Below are positions 26,563 to 36,578 of a stretch of DNA of 64,000 nucleotides, piece after piece. A program made the translations under genes and the position numbers. Location: positions 992,001 to 1,056,000 of the forward strand of contig NZ_JAQZAJ010000001.1 in assembly GCF_028737195.1 (NCBI RefSeq), written 5' to 3'. Within the stretch, counting starts at the first letter, position 1; every line of letters starts with the position of its first letter. The notes beneath the pieces are model-generated. The model saw nothing but the letters and a program-made list of their open reading frames with translations. It was not told the DNA's origin and did not search any database. Origin of the DNA: Pseudovibrio exalbescens. GTDB lineage: Bacteria; Pseudomonadota; Alphaproteobacteria; Rhizobiales; Stappiaceae.

Positions 26563-28959
26563 ATGCGATCAGCACTTGGGCATTTTCTGTTGCTTGCCAC
26601 CATTGGGTTGGCCGCGCTCTTGAGTGTATCTCTGCCCGCACAGGAGCTGACCCGAGGAAATCTACCGCTTGAAACGCCGCTGCCTTCGGACACCTTGAGC
26701 GGCAATGAACAATTGATTGTGCGAGGGCGGCTTGAGGGCGCACGTGAAGCGATGCTGATCGTCCGCATTGATGACAACGCCTCAACCGGATATGCCAGCC
26801 GATACAATCTGGAACAAACATTATTGCCCGGACCTTTTGAACTCAGCATTCCTCTACGCGGGATCAAGGCCACCGGCGGGCGTTTGATGGACCTTGCCCA
26901 GCTCACTGATGTCTTTGTGTTTTCACCCGACAGTTCCACCATTTTCAGCGAGGTGGAAGTCTCCATTTTCACACCCGCCCCTCTCCCGGAAGGGTCGGCT
27001 GGTTATAGCTTTGGCGAGACCGATGCGCCGGTTTTTCCGGGCTTTCAACGGGTTACACCGGAAAGCTCGATAATTGAGTCAGGCCGTCCCACAGCGGTGC
27101 GCAGGACAGGCTCCGATCCGCTGATTACCAACGGGATCAATGGAATGGAGCGTGTCGTTCTGCCGTGGCGTGAAGGAGATGAGGTTGATGTGCATTTATG
27201 GACTGAAGACATTGGTGAATGGGAACATTTGCCTCATCCGCTGGAACGGCGCATCAACATCAACGACCACACCGTGTTTTACAAAAGCCACAGCATCGAA
27301 GACTGGGTGCGTGAGCGCTATCTGGAAGGCAAACGGCGCGAGGTTCTGGGACAAGGTGATGCATGGACGGACCTGGCGCGCTACCGTGGAGGGTATCTGA
27401 AGGCGACCACCACCGCCACAAGCGAAGGCGTGCGCATTGACCTTGCTGGCGACAGCGCCGATGCGACCTACCTCTCCGCCGTTTTGCTCACACCCAAGGG
27501 GGATGACAGAGCGCTCAACATTGTGCTGGAAGAACGCGCCCGAATTGCGCGCGCGGCTTGGCCCGTGGTGCCATTGGGCCCCCGAGAGCCCGCAGATGCG
27601 GTTTTTAATCTGACCCAAGCAGTGAAGCCAATGGTGGCCGTGCCCTTGCGCATCGCCGCCGGAACAGGAGCGCGCCTGAGTGTAGACCTTGTGAGCGATG
27701 AGCGAAAAGACCTGCTTAGCGCTTCCCTGACGGGCGGCCCCCCGGAAGCAGCGCTGTTTCTTTGGGCGGCCCTTCGGACACTGGACAGGCCAGCAGCGAA
27801 CGCCAGCTCCTTGAGCGTTCAGGAAACACGCCTTCTGTCTGACGTGAGCGGCCTCACAGTTGCTCCAGAACGTCCCCGGCGTGTGGAAATTTGGGTTTCA
27901 GTGCCGCCCGACACGCCAAAGGGGACCTATCCCATGCAACTGGCGGTGACGAGCAGCTTTGGCAATGTGAGCCTTCCCATCAACCTTGAAGTTCTCGAGA
28001 GTACATTGCCGCCCTCAAGAGCCCCTGCCGGGTTTTACATGGATGAGGCACCACATCTAACCTGGGCCTGGCAGGACGGTGAGAAGCGCGTGGCTCAGCT
28101 GCAATGCGACATTGCTTTCGTCAATAAGCTGGGCCTCAGCCCGCTGGCACCAGGGCTGATTACACCCACACCAGATGAGGAACAGGCCTTTTTCCAAGAA
28201 CTGTCCGCAGCAAAGCCTTTCGCGCCCGCTGTGATGGCCTATACGCCCGCAAAGCGCCTGATTGAACAGGTTGGCATTGAAGCTGCCGCAGTGCAGCTTC
28301 AACGGATCACCCAAGAGGCAGAGGAGCGAGGGCTTTCCCCGATCTACTGGAGCGTGGCGGATGAACCTTCAAACCCGGACATGCAAGCCTATGACCTGCC
28401 GCATCTGGTTGACGTGTTCCGGGAAGTCGCCCCTGATGTAAAATTGGCGGCGCAACTGAACTCGGAAGAAGACCGTGCGTTGGCCCGGCTGTTCGACCTC
28501 GTCCTGATCAACGACGGCTATGGCCTGCAGCCCATGGATATCCGCTCCCTCCAGCGGGAGGGGCTCAAGGTCTGGCTTTACAACACGAGACAGCCTCGGA
28601 TGACGGCCGCTCTGGGTGTTCTGGTGACCGGGGCAGAGGCCTATGTTCAGTGGCACAGCCGCATGCCAACGGCGGACCCGTTCGACCCAACCGACGGCCG
28701 CGAGGGCGATGTGATGATGCTGTTGCCGAGTGCAGAGGTGTGCCCGAGTCAGCCCGATATCCATTCTGGCCTTCTGGACATGGCCGAGGGTGTGGTTGAC
28801 CAGCGCTGGCTGCTGCACTTTGGGCAACAAGAAGACGAAGAAGCGCAAGACCTTAAGTGGAAACTATGGAAAAACATCGAAACACTCTGGTGGGATCGAA
28901 ACAAATCGCCAAATACTTATGAAGAAGAAATTAAAAAAATAATTGATACACAAAAATAA
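26563..28959 (+). CDS. Secreted glycoside-hydrolase-like protein (DUF4091-type) in the EPS operon
   Basis: A 798-residue protein with a Sec signal peptide (about 1-27, ending LPAQ). The N-terminal 450 residues are beta-rich, with a discoin-like strand pattern. From about 455 to 480 there is an Ig-like segment (VEIWVSVPPDTPKGTYPMQL). Residues 500-780 look like a TIM barrel: FYMDEAPHLTWAW, then YWSVADEPSN with D600-E601, a typical position for a catalytic acid in DUF4091-like domains, then VWLYNTRQP and YVQWHSR. I infer a periplasmic enzyme that trims or modifies the polysaccharide, but no substrate can be named. It starts 13 bases after the glycosyltransferase gene. The last 30 codons and the following spacer are strikingly AT- and lysine-rich compared with the rest. 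Confidence 0.65.
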   Translation: MRSALGHFLLLATIGLAALLSVSLPAQELTRGNLPLETPLPSDTLSGNEQLIVRGRLEGAREAMLIVRIDDNASTGYASRYNLEQTLLPGPFELSIPLRGIKATGGRLMDLAQLTDVFVFSPDSSTIFSEVEVSIFTPAPLPEGSAGYSFGETDAPVFPGFQRVTPESSIIESGRPTAVRRTGSDPLITNGINGMERVVLPWREGDEVDVHLWTEDIGEWEHLPHPLERRININDHTVFYKSHSIEDWVRERYLEGKRREVLGQGDAWTDLARYRGGYLKATTTATSEGVRIDLAGDSADATYLSAVLLTPKGDDRALNIVLEERARIARAAWPVVPLGPREPADAVFNLTQAVKPMVAVPLRIAAGTGARLSVDLVSDERKDLLSASLTGGPPEAALFLWAALRTLDRPAANASSLSVQETRLLSDVSGLTVAPERPRRVEIWVSVPPDTPKGTYPMQLAVTSSFGNVSLPINLEVLESTLPPSRAPAGFYMDEAPHLTWAWQDGEKRVAQLQCDIAFVNKLGLSPLAPGLITPTPDEEQAFFQELSAAKPFAPAVMAYTPAKRLIEQVGIEAAAVQLQRITQEAEERGLSPIYWSVADEPSNPDMQAYDLPHLVDVFREVAPDVKLAAQLNSEEDRALARLFDLVLINDGYGLQPMDIRSLQREGLKVWLYNTRQPRMTAALGVLVTGAEAYVQWHSRMPTADPFDPTDGREGDVMMLLPSAEVCPSQPDIHSGLLDMAEGVVDQRWLLHFGQQEDEEAQDLKWKLWKNIETLWWDRNKSPNTYEEEIKKIIDTQK

Positions 28960-28997
28960 AACATAATATTAAACGCGGTTTATTGAGGCAAAAATCA

Positions 28998-29861
28998 ATG
29001 ATCAGGACAAAAGTCCTTATCGTTATACTCTGCTTGATGTTCGCTTCTTGCGTTCAAACGGATGATCTTGAGCTTTTGCCGGACTACCTCCAAGCACAGG
29101 GAAAGGCAGCCAGCGCACGTGCAGCTGGTGAAGGTGACGATGCGCTTTCCCAGACCAGCCGTGACGCTGAGAGACCGGACCCCAGTTCGGCGGACAGCGT
29201 GAGGGAACGCATGCTGGCAGAAGCGCGGGCGGGCATTGCAGTACCGTCACCGCAACAGCGGGAGGACGCAAACAGGCTCACCGCAGATGGGACCACGGCT
29301 CCGTACACGGGACAGCCTTCTGCAGAAGAGCTGTTTAGAGATTTCATGGCGCGCCGGCCTGTGCAAGCAGTTCCGAGCTATGCAGGAGACGCTAACGACA
29401 TAACCGGCAGCATCCGACCTCCTGAAACACCTCAAGCTTCCCGCGCTGACGTCTTTGGGCGGAGCGCTGCCACAGACCCAGCGCTCATCAACGCCCGCAT
29501 GCAGTTGCTTGCTGCAGCACGAGCCGCATTGAGCGCGGAAGATCCCGCTTCTCAAAGCGCACCCTCTCCCAAACTACGTCCGGGCGACACGCTTGTGTTT
29601 CAAGGCCTTGATGAGGTGACGCCGCTTTCGGAACAGGCGCGTAGTGATCTGGAACGGTTCTCTTATCTGGCGGCTGAGAACAATTGGTCCTTGATGCTGA
29701 CCGTTGGCTTGCCTGACCACGGCGAGGCTTTTGAACGCCTTCGCAAGGCTCGGGCGGTGAGCAAGCGTATCATTGCCAGCTTGCCGGACACAATTGAGGT
29801 TCGTGAGCGCGTGTCACCGGACCTTGAAGCAGGCGAAGCGCTGCTTGAGATCACCCCATGA
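28998..29861 (+). CDS. Outer-membrane or periplasmic lipoprotein of the EPS operon
   Basis: A 287-residue protein with a lipoprotein signal (MIRTKVLIVILCLMFASC; lipidated cysteine at 18). The middle (about 30-190) is low-complexity, rich in Ala, Ser, Asp, Arg and Pro, and looks disordered. The last 95 residues form a compact alpha/beta domain (DTLVFQGLDEVTPLSEQARSDL..KARAVSKRI) somewhat like the OmpA/MotB peptidoglycan-binding fold, but without its clear sequence signature. The ATG at 28998 has GAGG 9 bases upstream; a TTG at 28983 is less likely. Its place between the hydrolase-like gene and the co-polymerase gene suggests an envelope accessory for export. I do not recognise a named family. 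Confidence 0.68.
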   Translation: MIRTKVLIVILCLMFASCVQTDDLELLPDYLQAQGKAASARAAGEGDDALSQTSRDAERPDPSSADSVRERMLAEARAGIAVPSPQQREDANRLTADGTTAPYTGQPSAEELFRDFMARRPVQAVPSYAGDANDITGSIRPPETPQASRADVFGRSAATDPALINARMQLLAAARAALSAEDPASQSAPSPKLRPGDTLVFQGLDEVTPLSEQARSDLERFSYLAAENNWSLMLTVGLPDHGEAFERLRKARAVSKRIIASLPDTIEVRERVSPDLEAGEALLEITP

Positions 29862-29978
29862 GGTAACAGGACTGCCTCGGAAAAATGCTCATAAAAATTG
29901 AGCAATATCTGCGACAAACTATTGAGAAAACAAAAAGAAAGCAGCAGACGCAAGCGCCCATCCTCACGTAGAGTATTC

Positions 29979-31493
29979 ATGATGATAAATGGCAAAGGCA
30001 GATCAATCCGAGACTTTTTCCTGCTTGTGCTCGAAGCGGCATGGCGTCGGCGGTACATGATCTGCATTCCCATGCTTATCCTGCCTGCAATGGCATTTTT
30101 CGTCTCCGACTATGCACCGAAGCGCTACGCAGCGACGATGACTGTGCTTGTTCAGGAACCGGCCCGGCTGAACCCATTTCTGGAAGACCTTGCAATTGGC
30201 CCCAACCTGAAAGAGCGCATGCCCGCACTTGACGCGCTGCTGCACAGTGAACATGTGCTCGGACGTGTTCTGGAAGACGTAGGGGACATTACCCCCAGCA
30301 CACCTCAGCGAGAGCGGGAGTTGATGGTCCGCTCCCTTTCTACTTCGATCAATGCGCAACTGGTGGGCAACGACCTCGTGCAGCTCACCATCACGTCCAC
30401 CAATCCCAATGGACTGGCGGCAAAGCTGGAGGCTGTGGGAGAGCGCTTTCTTGAACGGCTGCTCTCACCAGAAAGGTCGGCCGTCGACAAGAGTGGTACC
30501 TTCCTGGCTGAACAGCTGGCAAAACAAGAAACCTTGCTGCGTGCAAAGGAAGACGAGCTGGCTGAATTCAAAACGCTGAACGCCGACAAGCTGCCTTCCG
30601 TTTACACAGCCAACGTCCAGCGCTTGGTGACCTTACGCTCCGAGCTTGACAGCAAAAGCGTTCAGCTGGCCTCCGCGGAAGCAGAGCTAAACCACCTGAA
30701 GAAACGACTTGCCAGTACGAACCCGGCTATGGGGCGACTGGAAGAGCGCATTGTTGCCCAGACCAGCCTGCTGGCCAACCTGAGGACACGCTACACCGAG
30801 AACCACTCAGACGTGCGGGCAGCACAAGAAACGCTGCGCCAGCTCACAGAGGAGCGCAAACTGCTTTTTGATGCCGCTTCCGACCTAACAGATGCGGACC
30901 TTGACCGGCTATGGAACATGGCCGCGGGACAAGAGCTGAACGCGGACCAGAAAACGGTGCCTCTGCTTGTTTCGCAGATGCAAGCATTGCAAACGGCGGA
31001 GAGCAAGCGCGAGGCGCTGTCCAAAGACGTGGCGCTTCTGAAGAATAACATAGCCGAAATGGAAGCAAGTGTTGCCGAGTTTGGGCCAATTGAAAAACAA
31101 ATGAACCGGCTTGAACGTGACATCGATCTGGCTCAGGAAACCTACAGCGAACTTTCCCGTCGCTATGAAATGGCTGAGGTGACGGGTGCGCTCGGCAAGT
31201 TTGAAGCCCCGGAGCGGGTGAAGATTGTTGATGCGGCTGAAGACCCCCAAGCCCCGATCACACCCGGTAAGGTGGTTTATGTAGCTGGCGGTATTTTCGC
31301 CGCGATCATGCTGGGGGTTGGCCTTGCTGTTGTGTTTGAAGTGCTGGACCCCACCTTGAGACGGCAAGATGAGTTTCTTGCAGCGACCAACAATCTACCC
31401 ATCATCGTGCGTATGCCCCGAATGGTAGACCCCGCCACCAAACCGCGACAGACCCGCAAGGGAAAGCGCAAACCGGATCAGGAAGCCGCCTAG
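29979..31493 (+). CDS. Wzz/GumC-like polysaccharide co-polymerase without kinase domain
   Basis: A 504-residue inner-membrane protein. It has a membrane segment at about 23-46, a Wzz domain after it (ATMTVLVQEPARLNPFL), a long periplasmic coiled-coil region (about 170-400; LAKQETLLRAKEDELAEFKTL), a GNVR-like helical segment (EKQMNRLERDIDLAQETYSEL) and a second membrane segment at about 433-457 preceded by the Pro-rich DPQAPITPGK. It sets chain length and links polymerase to exporter. No ATPase domain is fused, and a separate Wzc-like ATPase is encoded at 44212. The frame opens at 29898 from a TTG, but the ATG at 29979 fits the family better. The 117-base gap upstream shows no clear promoter. 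Confidence 0.87.
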   Translation: MMINGKGRSIRDFFLLVLEAAWRRRYMICIPMLILPAMAFFVSDYAPKRYAATMTVLVQEPARLNPFLEDLAIGPNLKERMPALDALLHSEHVLGRVLEDVGDITPSTPQRERELMVRSLSTSINAQLVGNDLVQLTITSTNPNGLAAKLEAVGERFLERLLSPERSAVDKSGTFLAEQLAKQETLLRAKEDELAEFKTLNADKLPSVYTANVQRLVTLRSELDSKSVQLASAEAELNHLKKRLASTNPAMGRLEERIVAQTSLLANLRTRYTENHSDVRAAQETLRQLTEERKLLFDAASDLTDADLDRLWNMAAGQELNADQKTVPLLVSQMQALQTAESKREALSKDVALLKNNIAEMEASVAEFGPIEKQMNRLERDIDLAQETYSELSRRYEMAEVTGALGKFEAPERVKIVDAAEDPQAPITPGKVVYVAGGIFAAIMLGVGLAVVFEVLDPTLRRQDEFLAATNNLPIIVRMPRMVDPATKPRQTRKGKRKPDQEAA

Positions 31494-31528
31494 CGCAAAC
31501 AACAGGCTGATGTGTCCGCAAGCCGCAC

Positions 31529-33136
31529 TCAGGATTTTGCCCCAGAAGAAGACTGGGCGTCGTCCTGCGCATTTTGAGCCACCTGATCTTCAAGTTCCCA
31601 TGCCTGCAGACGGCGGTAGATCGTGGAGGGGCTCACCTCCAACGCCGCAGCAGCCCTTGGAATGCTGCCATTGCAACGGTCGATGGCGTCTTCAATGGTC
31701 AGGCGAATGACTGTCTCCAGAGGCAAGATGCGTGAGGCATCACGGGACTCACTTTGGAAAGGCAAAGTCAGCGGGCTTTGTTGAGCAACCTCACCTTGCT
31801 GTCTCAACGGCGCATGAGCAGCACCGGCCTCATGACCGTAGGAAGGGGGGCTTACTCCGCTGTTCTCATCCCCATTGGCATGGAGACTTGGATGGGCTGG
31901 CGACTCAGCCACCCGATGCCCTGCGCTTGGTTGGGATTTTGGCAGGGACCGCACAGAGCCTTCTGCAATGTCGGGCGGCAGCATGTATCGCTCGAGCACA
32001 TCACCGTCATTGAGCACAACAGCGCTTCGCAACACATTTTGCAACTGCCTGATGTTACCGGGCCAGGAAAAGGCCATGAGCGCCTGTTCGGCTTCCGGGC
32101 TGAAGCGGGTGAACCGCTTGCCGTCTTCCTGCGCATAGGCGCCCAGAAAGTGACGCGCCATGAGGAGAATATCCATGCCGCGGTTCCTGAGGGGCGGCAG
32201 GTCAATGGGAACGACATGAAGGCGGTAGTAAAGATCTTCCCGAAACCGACCAGCGGCAACCTCGGCCACCGGATCACGGTTGGTCGCGCAGACAATTCGC
32301 ACATCCGCATCACGCAGGCGATCTTCCCCAACCCTTTGCACCTGCTTTTCCTGCAGGAAACGCAGCAGCTTGGACTGCAAGGACAGATCCATTTCACAGA
32401 CCTCATCCAGAAACAAGGTGCCCTTGTCCGCTGACAAAGCGGCTCCCTTGCGATCGGAAGTCGCGCCGGTGAAAGCCCCCTTGATGTGACCAAAGATCTC
32501 GCTTTCCAAAAGGTCCTTTGGTATCGCCGCACAGTTTATGGTGACCATTGGGCCTGTGCTGCGCTTGGAAAGCTGATGCACCGCCTCAGCGCACAGCTCC
32601 TTACCGGTTCCGCTTTCTCCGCGGATGAAAACGGAGGCATTTGTGGGCGCAACAGCACGAAGCATGCGGTAAACCGCCTGCATGGACTCGGATTTTCCGA
32701 TGATGTTGGACAGGCCCTGTTCCTGATCTGGCCCCTCCACCTTGCTACCCAGTTCGCTCAGCTCCCGCCGTTCCAGCGCATTGCGAATGGTGGTCCGCAG
32801 GCGATCCGCAGAAAACGGCTTCATGATGAAGTCGAACGCCCCTTCGCGCATGGCTTCAACAGCCAGATTTACCGAAGCCTGTCCGGTAATCACAACGACT
32901 TCCGAAGTCAGACCCTCGGCGCGAATGGCCTTGAGAACGTCTATGCCGTGCATGTCTGGCAGATTGACGTCGAGAACTATGACGTCCGGGACCGCAGCCT
33001 GTATCTCTTCCATCGCCTGCTGCCCGGTTTCAACACCGCGCACCCGAGCCTCCTCCTGCTTCAGGTAGGCCTTGTACGTTTGCAGCAAAGCATAGGTATC
33101 CTCGACAATGAGGATGTCCGCGGGTTGGTTTGACAT
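31529..33136 (-). CDS. NtrC-family sigma-54-dependent response regulator
   Basis: A 535-residue activator. The receiver domain (1-125) has D56 in VIVLDVNLP and K106 in IMKPF. The AAA+ domain (about 143-375) has Walker A GESGTGKE (173-180), the sigma-54-contacting loop GAFTGA (220-225), Walker B GTLFLDEV and the FREDLYYRL sensor segment. A 90-residue linker rich in Ser, Pro and His follows, then a FIS-type helix-turn-helix near 490-515 (IPRAAAALEVSPSTIYRRLQ). It should activate sigma-54 promoters when phosphorylated. The neighbouring hybrid kinase is the obvious partner, 61 bases upstream. Four sigma-54-type sites in the same locus are likely targets. It is last in the minus-strand EPS operon. 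Confidence 0.94.
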   Translation of the reverse strand: MSNQPADILIVEDTYALLQTYKAYLKQEEARVRGVETGQQAMEEIQAAVPDVIVLDVNLPDMHGIDVLKAIRAEGLTSEVVVITGQASVNLAVEAMREGAFDFIMKPFSADRLRTTIRNALERRELSELGSKVEGPDQEQGLSNIIGKSESMQAVYRMLRAVAPTNASVFIRGESGTGKELCAEAVHQLSKRSTGPMVTINCAAIPKDLLESEIFGHIKGAFTGATSDRKGAALSADKGTLFLDEVCEMDLSLQSKLLRFLQEKQVQRVGEDRLRDADVRIVCATNRDPVAEVAAGRFREDLYYRLHVVPIDLPPLRNRGMDILLMARHFLGAYAQEDGKRFTRFSPEAEQALMAFSWPGNIRQLQNVLRSAVVLNDGDVLERYMLPPDIAEGSVRSLPKSQPSAGHRVAESPAHPSLHANGDENSGVSPPSYGHEAGAAHAPLRQQGEVAQQSPLTLPFQSESRDASRILPLETVIRLTIEDAIDRCNGSIPRAAAALEVSPSTIYRRLQAWELEDQVAQNAQDDAQSSSGAKS

Positions 33137-33197
33137 CTAATCCTGCACAACAAGGTTGCATCTGGCAAAAATGCGCCAGCAAGTTCAGATGCCGACG

Positions 33198-36100
33198 TTA
33201 AGAAGAGGACGCAACCTCCGTCAATTCGAATTTAACGTAGGGTAATTTCTTGAGTTCTGAAACTGCAGTTCCTGCTGACTGTATAAATTCACTAGCCAAT
33301 TCTAAAAGAACTTCCTGATCCGGTTCATTTTCTACTTCGGATGCAATTTTTGCTGCCTCCAATGCGCCGAATTGGGACATGAGCCCTGAAAATCTATGGG
33401 CGGTCTTTCGTAGCTGCTCAATATCGCCAGTCTCAATGCACATGTTGAACTGGTCAAAAAGTTCTTCCGAGTTGGTAAAGAATGTACTCAGCAGGCTGGC
33501 AAAAACATCCTCACCGACAGCCTCGACGATATCATTCAAGGTCTGCTGATCAATGGTCGATGATTTCTTGCCGCTATTGGCCTCGCCAGTCCGGGTCTTC
33601 GAGGATTCGTAGCTTTTTTCTTCTTGCTTTTGGGCATGTACCATTAGAATTCCTTCCCCGGCGGGGGCCGCCAGATCGTCATCTTCAAGCAGAGCCTCCA
33701 GACGGCTGAGTTCCTTTTTCCAGCCATCGTCGGGCAGCGCAAAAATATCCGGTTGGACTTCCTCGTTTTCTGCGGTCGGCGGCAGAATGTTGGCGGGCAG
33801 CTCTGCCTTCTCGACATACTTTTCACTGTCTTGGTCTTCCCGCTTGGCAACGCTTTGACGCACCACTGCCAATACGCTGTCCAGCTCCTCCCAGCTTATG
33901 GGCTTGGTGAGGTAACCTGTCAGACCAGCTGCAAAAGCAGCTTCCTTGTCTGCTGCCATCGCCTGTGCTGACAGTGCATAGATTGGCGTTGCAGACATCG
34001 GCAGACCCATCTCCCGGATTTTCCGGGTCGCGGTCATGCCATCCATGTTGGGCATCTGCATGTCCATCAAAATAAGGTCAAAATCACGGCGTCCGACCGC
34101 CTCCAGCGCCTCTACTCCGTCCTGCGCGGTGGTTACAATGTGCCCGCGTTTTTCCAATGCGGTTTTGATGACCAGCTGACTTGCGGGCGTATCTTCGGCG
34201 ACCAATATCTTGAGGCGCACGGGCTCGGCAGGTTGTTCAAGGTCAAGCGTGCCCTGAATGCCCTTCCACTCAGGGTCATTTTCCGCCGCCTCACCTTCCA
34301 TGGCTTCCAGCTCGATTTCGAACCAGAACTGGGAGCCGAAACCGACAGTGCTCTCGAAGCCGATCTCACCTTTCATCAGGTTGACAAGTCGCTTGCAGAT
34401 GACGAGCCCAAGTCCGGCACCGGGCTCTGTCAGATCTCTATCCTGCCGCTTGCGCTCAAATGGCAAGAACAGCTGCTTTTGAACATCCAATGCAATCCCG
34501 GAACCGGTATCGTGGACCGTAAACCGCAAACGGCGCTTGCCTTCATGGATGCCAATGCCTTCAACAGCTAGGGTCACATGCCCTTGTTTGGTAAACTTGG
34601 CTGCGTTGCTCATGAAGTGGGTGAGCACCTGACCAATTCTCCCGGCATCTCCCTTGTAGATGCGCGGCAGATCAGCTGGCAGATTCAGGTCAACTTCCAC
34701 ATCCTTGTCGCCAACCGCATCTTCAGCAAGGCGCAAGCTCTTGTTCACGAGGCGCTGTAAATCGAACGGGCGATAGTTGAGCTTGATTTTGCCAGAGTCC
34801 AGATCGGAGAAGTCGATCGTGTCTGATATGAGACCCAACAGACGCTGACCAGACTGCTGTATTTCGGCGGTAAATCTGCGTTGATCAGATTTCAAGTCGC
34901 TGTCCGAAAGCAGGGAAGCGAACCCCATGATGGCGTTGAGGGGCGTGCGGATCTCATGGGAGATCATGGAGAGGAACTCGGATTTGGCACGGCTGGCCGT
35001 TTGGGCTTTCTCCGCCAGATCCTTAAGCTGTACGGCTTGCTTTTCCAAACGTTCATTGGCGCTTTGGATTTCCAGCGCGCGGCTCTTAGCCTCCGTAATG
35101 TCCGTGAAGACAGAAACCATCCCGCCAGTGCTTGTGCGTTGCGTTGAGAGTTGCATCCAGCGGCCATTGGCCGTGGGCTCCTGATGGCGGTAGTGAACCT
35201 GATCGGATGCCAAAGCGCTGCGGCGTTTTTTCATGCGCTCACTGATGAAAGCCTCCAAATCGTCGGGCTTTGGATATACGCGTGCTTCAACGGCAAGGCG
35301 GATCGTTTCTTCATAGGTCATGCCGCGGCGAATACGCTCGGCCTTGTCTCCGAACAGCTCGCGGAAGCGACGATTGCACAAGATAAGCCTGTCCGTCCGG
35401 TCGAACAGGACAAGGCACTCGTCCAGACTGTTCACCGCATCATCCAATATGCTGCGGGCGTGCTCGGCTTCCTTGGCCATTCTGGAGAGCTGATCTGCCT
35501 GTTGGCTCACGTGTTCTCGGGCGTGTTCCAGTTCGGCTTCCCGGCGTTTCATCTCTGTGATATCGGTGCGGATGCTAACGATCCCGCCATCTTCGGTGTG
35601 CTTGTCTGAAATCCGCACCCAGCGCCCATCGCTCAGCTTCATTTCATAGGTAGCGACCGGCTTGCGCCGCGACTGCTGACGATGCTCCAGCCACTGGGCC
35701 AAGCCCTGGCCTTGCAGGTCAAACTCGTTGTTTTCCGCACCGTATTTCAGGACATCCATGTAGGGGACACCTGCGCGCAACGCAGCTGCGGAGATCTTGT
35801 AGATATGGGTGAACTTCTGGTTCCAGAGCACAACACGGTCTTGTGCATCACATAACAGGAAGCCCTCGTTGATGTTCTCAACAGCATCGGAAAGGCGTTG
35901 ACGGGCGGAGCTGGCCTTCTCCTGCGCCTCAAGGGTTTTCCGAAGAAGCTTGTTGGTGTGCATCTCATAGTACACCAAGAAGCCCATGAGGCCCATGAGC
36001 GAGGCGATAGCCAATCCGCTGAACCAGACGAGTTTTTGCAGCATTTCGCTCATCTCGTTCTTGACGCGCAGACGCTGCTCGATATCCCAGCGAAGGCTTG

Positions 36101-36578
36101 CCAGCGTCACGTCCCGCAAGTTCTGAGGATAGGGGTTGAAGCGCTCTCTGATCTGCAGATAGGTGGCCAGATCGTCGGCCTGCAATTGCCGTACTGCGCC
36201 TTCAACGTCTATCAGTGTTTTTTCAAGACTTCCAACGACGCCCTGAAGACCCATTATTGACGTGATCTCCTGCTTCAGACGCCCGGTCTTGTAAAGCTCC
36301 ATGCGGCTCCAAAGCAGGTCGAAGCGCAGCAGCATGTCGGCCTGACTTATGCTGTCATTGCCCAACATGAAACCATCAAGGGCGTTCAAAAAACGAGCCA
36401 AATCCAGCTCGGTCTGAGCTGCGGTCCAGACGGCATTTTCCGTGACGGTGCGCGTGAGTTTCTGCTCCACTTGCTCATACTTGAAGGCCGTGTAGCCGGT
36501 TAGCCCTACCAGGCCGCAGAAGAGCAGAAACAAACTGATTACGACGATGCGCCCGCGCGCGGAAAAATGCTTCATCAT
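33198..36578 (-). CDS. Hybrid sensor histidine kinase with PAS, receiver and Hpt domains
   Basis: An 1126-residue inner-membrane kinase. It has a membrane segment at 11-31, a helical periplasmic sensor (32-184), a second membrane segment at 185-204, two PAS-like domains (about 226-345 and 376-500), a coiled coil, a HisKA domain with H541 in SMISHEIRTPLNAIMGF, an HATPase (NAAKF near 658, GSGIAL, GAGLGLVICKRLV), a receiver domain with D839 and K892, a linker rich in acidic residues, and an Hpt domain with H1061 in KTAHRFSGLMSQFGALE. Phosphate can pass H-D-H within one chain and then to a response regulator, most likely the NtrC-type protein next door. The start overlaps the stop of the SUOX-fold gene by 4 bases, which suggests that the two products work together in the periplasm. 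Confidence 0.92.
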   Translation of the reverse strand: MMKHFSARGRIVVISLFLLFCGLVGLTGYTAFKYEQVEQKLTRTVTENAVWTAAQTELDLARFLNALDGFMLGNDSISQADMLLRFDLLWSRMELYKTGRLKQEITSIMGLQGVVGSLEKTLIDVEGAVRQLQADDLATYLQIRERFNPYPQNLRDVTLASLRWDIEQRLRVKNEMSEMLQKLVWFSGLAIASLMGLMGFLVYYEMHTNKLLRKTLEAQEKASSARQRLSDAVENINEGFLLCDAQDRVVLWNQKFTHIYKISAAALRAGVPYMDVLKYGAENNEFDLQGQGLAQWLEHRQQSRRKPVATYEMKLSDGRWVRISDKHTEDGGIVSIRTDITEMKRREAELEHAREHVSQQADQLSRMAKEAEHARSILDDAVNSLDECLVLFDRTDRLILCNRRFRELFGDKAERIRRGMTYEETIRLAVEARVYPKPDDLEAFISERMKKRRSALASDQVHYRHQEPTANGRWMQLSTQRTSTGGMVSVFTDITEAKSRALEIQSANERLEKQAVQLKDLAEKAQTASRAKSEFLSMISHEIRTPLNAIMGFASLLSDSDLKSDQRRFTAEIQQSGQRLLGLISDTIDFSDLDSGKIKLNYRPFDLQRLVNKSLRLAEDAVGDKDVEVDLNLPADLPRIYKGDAGRIGQVLTHFMSNAAKFTKQGHVTLAVEGIGIHEGKRRLRFTVHDTGSGIALDVQKQLFLPFERKRQDRDLTEPGAGLGLVICKRLVNLMKGEIGFESTVGFGSQFWFEIELEAMEGEAAENDPEWKGIQGTLDLEQPAEPVRLKILVAEDTPASQLVIKTALEKRGHIVTTAQDGVEALEAVGRRDFDLILMDMQMPNMDGMTATRKIREMGLPMSATPIYALSAQAMAADKEAAFAAGLTGYLTKPISWEELDSVLAVVRQSVAKREDQDSEKYVEKAELPANILPPTAENEEVQPDIFALPDDGWKKELSRLEALLEDDDLAAPAGEGILMVHAQKQEEKSYESSKTRTGEANSGKKSSTIDQQTLNDIVEAVGEDVFASLLSTFFTNSEELFDQFNMCIETGDIEQLRKTAHRFSGLMSQFGALEAAKIASEVENEPDQEVLLELASEFIQSAGTAVSELKKLPYVKFELTEVASSS

